This document shows, in pieces, positions 59,831 through 64,000 of a stretch of 64,000 bases of DNA. The notes under the pieces are model-generated. The model made no database searches and was not told the origin of the DNA. It saw only the letters and a list, made by a program, of their open reading frames with translations. The translations under genes and the position numbers were made by a program. Every line of letters starts with the position of its first letter. Positions within the stretch are counted from its first letter, which is position 1. The stretch is from CAZCJU01 sp964498965 (GTDB lineage: Bacteria; Bacillota; Clostridia; Oscillospirales; CAG-272): assembly GCA_964498965.1 (NCBI GenBank), contig CAZCJU010000003.1, positions 1 through 64,000 on the forward strand, given 5' to 3'.

Positions 59831-61257
59831 ACCGCAGAATGCTTATCTACCTGTCGGGCATTATCCTTACGATAGAGGCGTGCCTGCTTACCCTGCCCGC
59901 CGCAGTCGCCGCCGCATACGGCGAGGATATGCTCCCTTTTGCGAAAACGATCGTTTGCTTAATGACCGTCGCCGTACCGGCAATGCTCGCAAAGCCGAAA
60001 AACACGAAGATCTATGCGACCGAGGGCTTCGTCTGCGTCTGCCTGTCGTGGTTGTTGTTGTCGTTCTTCGGTGCGTTGCCGTTTTATTTTTCTTCGGCGA
60101 TACCGTCCTTTACAGACTGTTTTTTCGAAGCCGCCTCCGGGTTTACGACTACCGGAGCTACGATACTTACCGATATAGAGTCGCTTCCCAAAGGAATTTT
60201 GTTTTGGCGAAGCTTTACACACTGGATAGGCGGTATGGGCGTGCTTGTCTTTATGCTCGCCATTCTTCCGTCAAACGCCGGTGCGATACACCTTATGCGT
60301 GCGGAGGTTCCCGGCCCGACTAAAGGCAAGCTCACGCCGAAGCTGCGTTCGACGGCTAAAATACTTTACGGTATATACATCGCCTTGACCGTGATAATGA
60401 TAATTGCCCTGCTTTTGTGCGGTCAAAGCCTGTACGAAAGCACGGTGGACGCTCTCGCCACGGCGGGTACGGGCGGCTTTTCGATAAAAAACAATTCCGT
60501 CGCCGGATATAACGATCCCGCCGTCGAATGGGTCATTGCCGTTTTCATGATACTGTTCGGTGTGAATTTCAATATGTATTACCTGATATTGATAGGTCAT
60601 GCCAAGGATATATTCAAAAACGAAGAGCTTAGATGCTATTTCGCCGTAATGGCGGCAAGCATAGCGACGATTGCCGTCAATATCTACGGGCTTTACGGCT
60701 CAATATCGACAACGTTGCGTCACAGCACTTTTCAGGTAGCGTCGATAATGTCTACGGCAGGCTATTCCACCGTTGATTATAATAATTGGGGCGAGTTGTC
60801 AAAAACGGTGCTGTTCGTGCTGACCGCGGTCGGTGCCTGTGCAGGCTCTACGGCGGGCGGACTTAAAATATCGAGAATAATCATACTCGTTAAAAACGCA
60901 TTCAGAGAAATAAAACATATGATACGTCCCAGATCCGTCAATGTCATACGTCTCGACGGCGAAGCGGTGGACGAGGAAACCGTGAAAAGAGCCGGAAACT
61001 ATTTTTCGCTCTATATCGCCGTCATAGTACTCGTAACACTCGTGATAAGTGCGGACGGCTTCGACCTGACAACGAATATCACAGCCGCATTGACGTGCGT
61101 GAATAACGTCGGACCGGGTCTTAACCTCGTCGGACCGTCGGGCAGCTTCGCAATTTATTCGGAGCTGTCGAAATGGACGCTGTCCTTTGCGATGATAGTC
61201 GGCAGACTCGAAATATTGCCGTTCATGGTCCTCTTCTCCCCACTCGCAAGAAAATAA
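59827..61257 (+). CDS. trkH: Trk potassium uptake system membrane protein TrkH
   Basis: 476 residues from ATG 59827, inside the trkA stop; the open frame extends upstream only over trkA. Ten or more membrane helices with the four pore loops: SGFTTTGATI, ATAGTGGFSI, STAGYSTVD and VNNVGPGLN, plus HWIGGMGVLVF. The pore Gly residues are intact. With TrkA it forms an NAD/ATP-gated potassium channel. The MNRRMLIYLSGIILTIEACLLTLP start is typical. Confidence 0.95.
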   Translation: MNRRMLIYLSGIILTIEACLLTLPAAVAAAYGEDMLPFAKTIVCLMTVAVPAMLAKPKNTKIYATEGFVCVCLSWLLLSFFGALPFYFSSAIPSFTDCFFEAASGFTTTGATILTDIESLPKGILFWRSFTHWIGGMGVLVFMLAILPSNAGAIHLMRAEVPGPTKGKLTPKLRSTAKILYGIYIALTVIMIIALLLCGQSLYESTVDALATAGTGGFSIKNNSVAGYNDPAVEWVIAVFMILFGVNFNMYYLILIGHAKDIFKNEELRCYFAVMAASIATIAVNIYGLYGSISTTLRHSTFQVASIMSTAGYSTVDYNNWGELSKTVLFVLTAVGACAGSTAGGLKISRIIILVKNAFREIKHMIRPRSVNVIRLDGEAVDEETVKRAGNYFSLYIAVIVLVTLVISADGFDLTTNITAALTCVNNVGPGLNLVGPSGSFAIYSELSKWTLSFAMIVGRLEILPFMVLFSPLARK

Positions 61258-61291
61258 TATCGAATTAAAGCCCTCCTCTTTTGCTCTCTCC

Positions 61292-61350
61292 CCAAGCCTT
61301 CCCCCGGGGAGGGTGGCAACACGAAGGATCGACGGATGAGGGTTTCGCCT
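61292..61350. repeat. Dispersed palindromic intergenic repeat, copy E (inverted)
   Basis: CCAAGCCTTCCCCCGGGGAGGGTGG followed by GACGGATGAGGGTTTCGCC; the second module is the reverse complement of the GCCCTCATCCGTC module of copies A and C. It lies between trkH and the sigma factor. Beyond it, AACAAATTTGTT at 61367-61378 is a perfect 12-bp palindrome. Confidence 0.6.
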
Positions 61351-61463
61351 TGAAAAAATTTCAATCAACAAATTTGTTTACAAAAAATTAATAAAATACC
61401 CCGAAAATTCACCTCATTATAAGCCATTACAGTATGAAGAGATGTAAAGGAGTACAATGCAGC

Positions 61464-61991
61464 ATGAAACAAGACGAACTTTTAAAGCTTGACGAATTGC
61501 TTGCCGAATGCGGAGAAAGCGTAGAAGCACTCGATTCACTCTACCGAATGACGTACACAAAGGTCTGTTCCGTATGTTATGCGGTGAGCAAGAACAAATG
61601 CGAGGCACAAGACGACGCACATGACACGTATCTGCGGTTGATATCCGTGTATAAAAAATACAAAAGCGGAACAAATCCTTTGGCATTCGTACTTCGTGTT
61701 GCCGTAAACGTAACAAAGGAGAATCTGAAAAAGCGAAAAAGGCTCGTTTTGGTCGAAGAACCTGCCGCAGACAACGGTAACGACGATGCCGTCGATCAAG
61801 CGGAGAGCAGACTGTACACAGAGCAACTGCTCGCTCGGCTCGACGAAAATAAACGGCTTATAGTAATGCTTCACATTTATTCCGAACTTACGTTTAAGGA
61901 AATATCGACCGTTATGGGCATGAACGAAAGCAGCGTGTACTCTCAATACGAAAAGGCACTCGGCATATTGAAATATGAGGTGGAACAATGA
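61464..61991 (+). CDS. ECF-type RNA polymerase sigma factor
   Basis: 175 residues from ATG 61464 (AAAGGAG 11 nt upstream; an ATG ten codons earlier has no site). Region 2 spans LDSLYRMTYTKVCSVCYAVSKNKCEAQDDAHDTYLRLISVYKKYKSGTNP and region 4 LDENKRLIVMLHIYSELTFKEISTVMGMNESSVYSQYEKALGIL, the standard ECF pair. The linker includes an acidic DNGNDDAVDQAES. The stop overlaps the next gene by 4 bp, as sigma/anti-sigma pairs do. Its regulon cannot be read from the window. Confidence 0.88.
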   Translation: MKQDELLKLDELLAECGESVEALDSLYRMTYTKVCSVCYAVSKNKCEAQDDAHDTYLRLISVYKKYKSGTNPLAFVLRVAVNVTKENLKKRKRLVLVEEPAADNGNDDAVDQAESRLYTEQLLARLDENKRLIVMLHIYSELTFKEISTVMGMNESSVYSQYEKALGILKYEVEQ

Positions 61992-63568
61992 AAAACGAAG
62001 ATTTCAGACTTGACAAAGAGCGAATCGACGACGAGATGAACGAGATGTTCGCATTTGACGAAGCCGTCATCGAAAAAACGACGCAGGACGCAATGAAAGA
62101 AAAAATGCGTTCGGAAGCGAAGCGAAAGAATGCACGTGCAAGGAACAGACTGATAGTATCGACTGCGGCGGCTCTCGCCGTTGTGGTTACGTCGGTAACG
62201 CTTTTGCCGTCGTTGTTCGGCAACGATCCGGCCGGCGATGATAACGATGATAACAGAGTTCTCAACGCACCGGGTACGGGAATTTACGGGAACAAAAACG
62301 ACATTGAAGCAGATCCCGACATTGAAGCAGATCTCGATGGGGGTATCTCTCAAGACACGGAAATAGCGATCGCTCCGTTCGATCCCTATGAAGTTTCCTC
62401 TGAATTCTCCGAATTTACGGAAAGAATGTATCGCATCGCATTGAAAAAGGATCAGGTGTTGATCGCAAGCAACGAGCTGAAATACGAAATATTTGACGGT
62501 GCGGAAGCGGATAAATTGCAAAAAATGCGTGAGGTGATGACGGCGAAGCTCGAGCGTGAGCTGATTTCAAGCACCGAAAAGGACGGAGGAAGCGACGAAA
62601 TTTATTATGTCGTACCGGAGGACGAGGTCGTGCCGGAGGACACTCCGTCGACGACGGCTGCCGTTGAGGAAGTTATCGACACCGTAGCTCTTGACTATTA
62701 TTCGGATTATACGTCAAAAGACAGGTCTGCGGAAGAAGCTGTCGATATCGGCGAAATGTATGTTATGAGCGAAGCCGCTTACGAAATAATACCGGATAAC
62801 ACAGTCGAGGAAACGACACACGTCACAAATAAAAATATGTTTTGTACGGACGATGCCGATCTCGTCATCATATATTCCGACGGTTGCAGTATTGCCGTTT
62901 GGCTGATCATAGAATCGGACTCGGATCACAGTGCCGGATTGTATAGATATTTTGACTTTCGGAGGGGTGAAACCTATTCCCCGTCCATGAATTCGATTGA
63001 CGAGCCGACGTTTATATATGAAACCGATTTTGACGGCGATACCGAGCTTTACGAAGAAATGTTCGATATGCCGAATAAGCTTAACAAAGAGATCGATACC
63101 GACACGCCGAACGACGACACGACGATACCGGACCGCGGCTATACTCTCTATGTAAACGGCGATCCCTATGATGAATATACTTCGGCAGACAGATGTAAAA
63201 ATTTGTGTAAATTATATCCCGAGGATAATTATTTAAAAGAAATGTATCTCGCCTGCAACGGAATATTCTCGGAAGAAATATTCAAAATAGGCGTGGAATA
63301 TGACGAGGATTTCGATTTCGATAAAGCCGAAGCAATAGATCTCGACGCTTCCTTTAATATCGTAAGCACACAGGCGTTCGAATTGGAATTCGATGCACCC
63401 GGCTATGCGGCAACATATAATATTCCCGAAAAAACACCCGGTTGTTTGCGTGCATACTGCGTATACCTCAGCTTCGACGAAAACAAAGCGGACGACTATG
63501 AAGTAATACAGGCGGTAATGATGTTTATAGACGGAAGCACCATATCGGAAATATTGACCGCAGAATAA
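61988..63568 (+). CDS. Putative membrane anti-sigma factor / sensor partner
   Basis: 526 residues. A 55-residue charged cytoplasmic part (MKNEDFRLDKERIDDEMNEM ... MKEKMRSEAKRKN) precedes one helix (LIVSTAAALAVVVTSVTLLPSLF) and a large, strongly acidic extracytoplasmic domain with repeats such as DIEADPDIEADLDG and several DTPxDD/PEDxVPEDT stretches. No zinc-binding HxxxCxxC motif, so it is not a ZAS-type factor. Position and overlap with the ECF gene suggest that it controls that sigma factor. I recognise no known sensor domain; two internal segments near 330-370 and 450-500 could be similar beta domains. Confidence 0.65.
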   Translation: MKNEDFRLDKERIDDEMNEMFAFDEAVIEKTTQDAMKEKMRSEAKRKNARARNRLIVSTAAALAVVVTSVTLLPSLFGNDPAGDDNDDNRVLNAPGTGIYGNKNDIEADPDIEADLDGGISQDTEIAIAPFDPYEVSSEFSEFTERMYRIALKKDQVLIASNELKYEIFDGAEADKLQKMREVMTAKLERELISSTEKDGGSDEIYYVVPEDEVVPEDTPSTTAAVEEVIDTVALDYYSDYTSKDRSAEEAVDIGEMYVMSEAAYEIIPDNTVEETTHVTNKNMFCTDDADLVIIYSDGCSIAVWLIIESDSDHSAGLYRYFDFRRGETYSPSMNSIDEPTFIYETDFDGDTELYEEMFDMPNKLNKEIDTDTPNDDTTIPDRGYTLYVNGDPYDEYTSADRCKNLCKLYPEDNYLKEMYLACNGIFSEEIFKIGVEYDEDFDFDKAEAIDLDASFNIVSTQAFELEFDAPGYAATYNIPEKTPGCLRAYCVYLSFDENKADDYEVIQAVMMFIDGSTISEILTAE

Positions 63569-63590
63569 AATAAACAAAAACGGAGAACAA

Positions 63591-64000
63591 ATGAAGCTGT
63601 ATCTTTCCGTCGATTGCGGCGGAACAAAAACCGATTGTGTCCTTTTTGACGAAAAAGGAACGGTCTTTAAAGAAATAAGGGTGTACGGAGGAAGCAACCG
63701 CCGCACACTCCCTCCTCATGCCGTAGAAGAAAATATAATAAATTGCCTTAAAGAAGTCGAAAAAGCCGTAAACGGCGAAAAGATCGAGTGTGTGTACGGG
63801 TATTTTATGCACAACGAAGAGCTTTTCGACAAATATTGCCGTGAAATACTCAAATGCGAAAGAACCGTACCGATAGAAGAGGGTACACTCGCACTGTACT
63901 GTGCCGATATCGACAACAGCGGCGTAGTACTGCTGTCGGGTACGGGTGCGGACGCATTCGTCATAAAAAACGGCACGACCGTCGATATAATAGGCGGCTA
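63591..64000 (+). CDS. BadF/BadG-type sugar kinase (N-acetylglucosamine kinase-like), 3' end outside window
   Basis: Starts at ATG 63591 after GGAGAACAA and runs off the right edge after 136 codons. MKLYLSVDCGGTKTDCVLFDEKG is the phosphate-1 motif of the ASKHA fold; VVLLSGTGADAFVIKNG is the phosphate-2 region with the GTG of GlcNAc-kinase-type proteins. Such kinases phosphorylate amino sugars taken from wall or host glycans. It follows the anti-sigma-like gene by 22 bp with no terminator, so it may be in the same transcript. Confidence 0.85.
   Translation, partial: MKLYLSVDCGGTKTDCVLFDEKGTVFKEIRVYGGSNRRTLPPHAVEENIINCLKEVEKAVNGEKIECVYGYFMHNEELFDKYCREILKCERTVPIEEGTLALYCADIDNSGVVLLSGTGADAFVIKNGTTVDIIGG

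Noticed and set aside
1..64000. CRISPR arrays, tRNA or rRNA genes, prophage, integrase or transposase genes
   Set aside because: I looked for regular spacers, cloverleaf ends with CCA, rRNA-like stretches and recombinase motifs and saw none; tool-based scans (tRNAscan, Infernal) could still find a divergent one.

Overview
The window looks like chromosomal DNA from an endospore-forming, anaerobic gut-type Clostridium relative (Oscillospirales/Christensenellales-like). It has a complete spoIIIA operon (spoIIIAA to spoIIIAH), SpoVT, a GerA/SpoVAF-type germination protein, a LexA gene with Firmicute-type operators, sigma-A promoters with 17-18 bp spacing, strong GGAGG ribosome sites and many ATGA start/stop overlaps. 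No phage, plasmid backbone, CRISPR array, tRNA or rRNA was seen. The placement is inferred from gene content; no taxonomic search was possible.

Region by region. 1-6131 is mostly minus strand: a membrane protein cut by the window edge, a FliB-like methylase, a 68-residue conserved protein, then mnmE - yfbR-like - tcdA - AI-2E-type permease. 6285-14241 is plus strand: a nagZ-like glycosidase, a FlaA1/CapD-type dehydratase, VanZ, then cysE - cysS - class B PBP behind a leader with a strong potential RNA structure. 14668-25455 carries spoVT, fba, an acyl-ACP thioesterase, a LytM-like protein with altered catalytic residues, the germination protein, the spoIIIA operon and an unknown membrane protein with a perfect consensus promoter. 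25520-28519 holds an RNHCP protein, a small membrane protein and two parvulin-like lipoproteins. 28814-35895 is a Gld-type ABC export cluster followed by a LolD-type ATPase with no obvious permease of its own, and proA.

36063-48448 is all minus strand: housekeeping and RNA-modification genes (rbfA, nrnA, mnmG, mutS, ilvE, dusB, trmL) plus a YfhO/GDSL pair. 48924-54869 is a surface or secretome island: a dockerin-bearing transglutaminase, a tiny Cys-rich membrane protein, a DUF2436 adhesin-like wall protein and a PrsA-like lipoprotein. 55401-61257 has lexA with two identical operators, a large glycosidase-like protein with a C-terminal membrane anchor, and trkA-trkH. The right end has an ECF sigma/anti-sigma-like pair and the start of a BadF-type sugar kinase.

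Intergenic spaces hold a dispersed palindromic repeat family (about 14411, 35972, 43112, 48699 and 61292). The points most worth following up are the structured cysE leader, the twin perfect palindromes upstream of the DUF2436 gene, two tandem minicistrons before proA, the dockerin-transglutaminase, and the glycosidase with no signal peptide.
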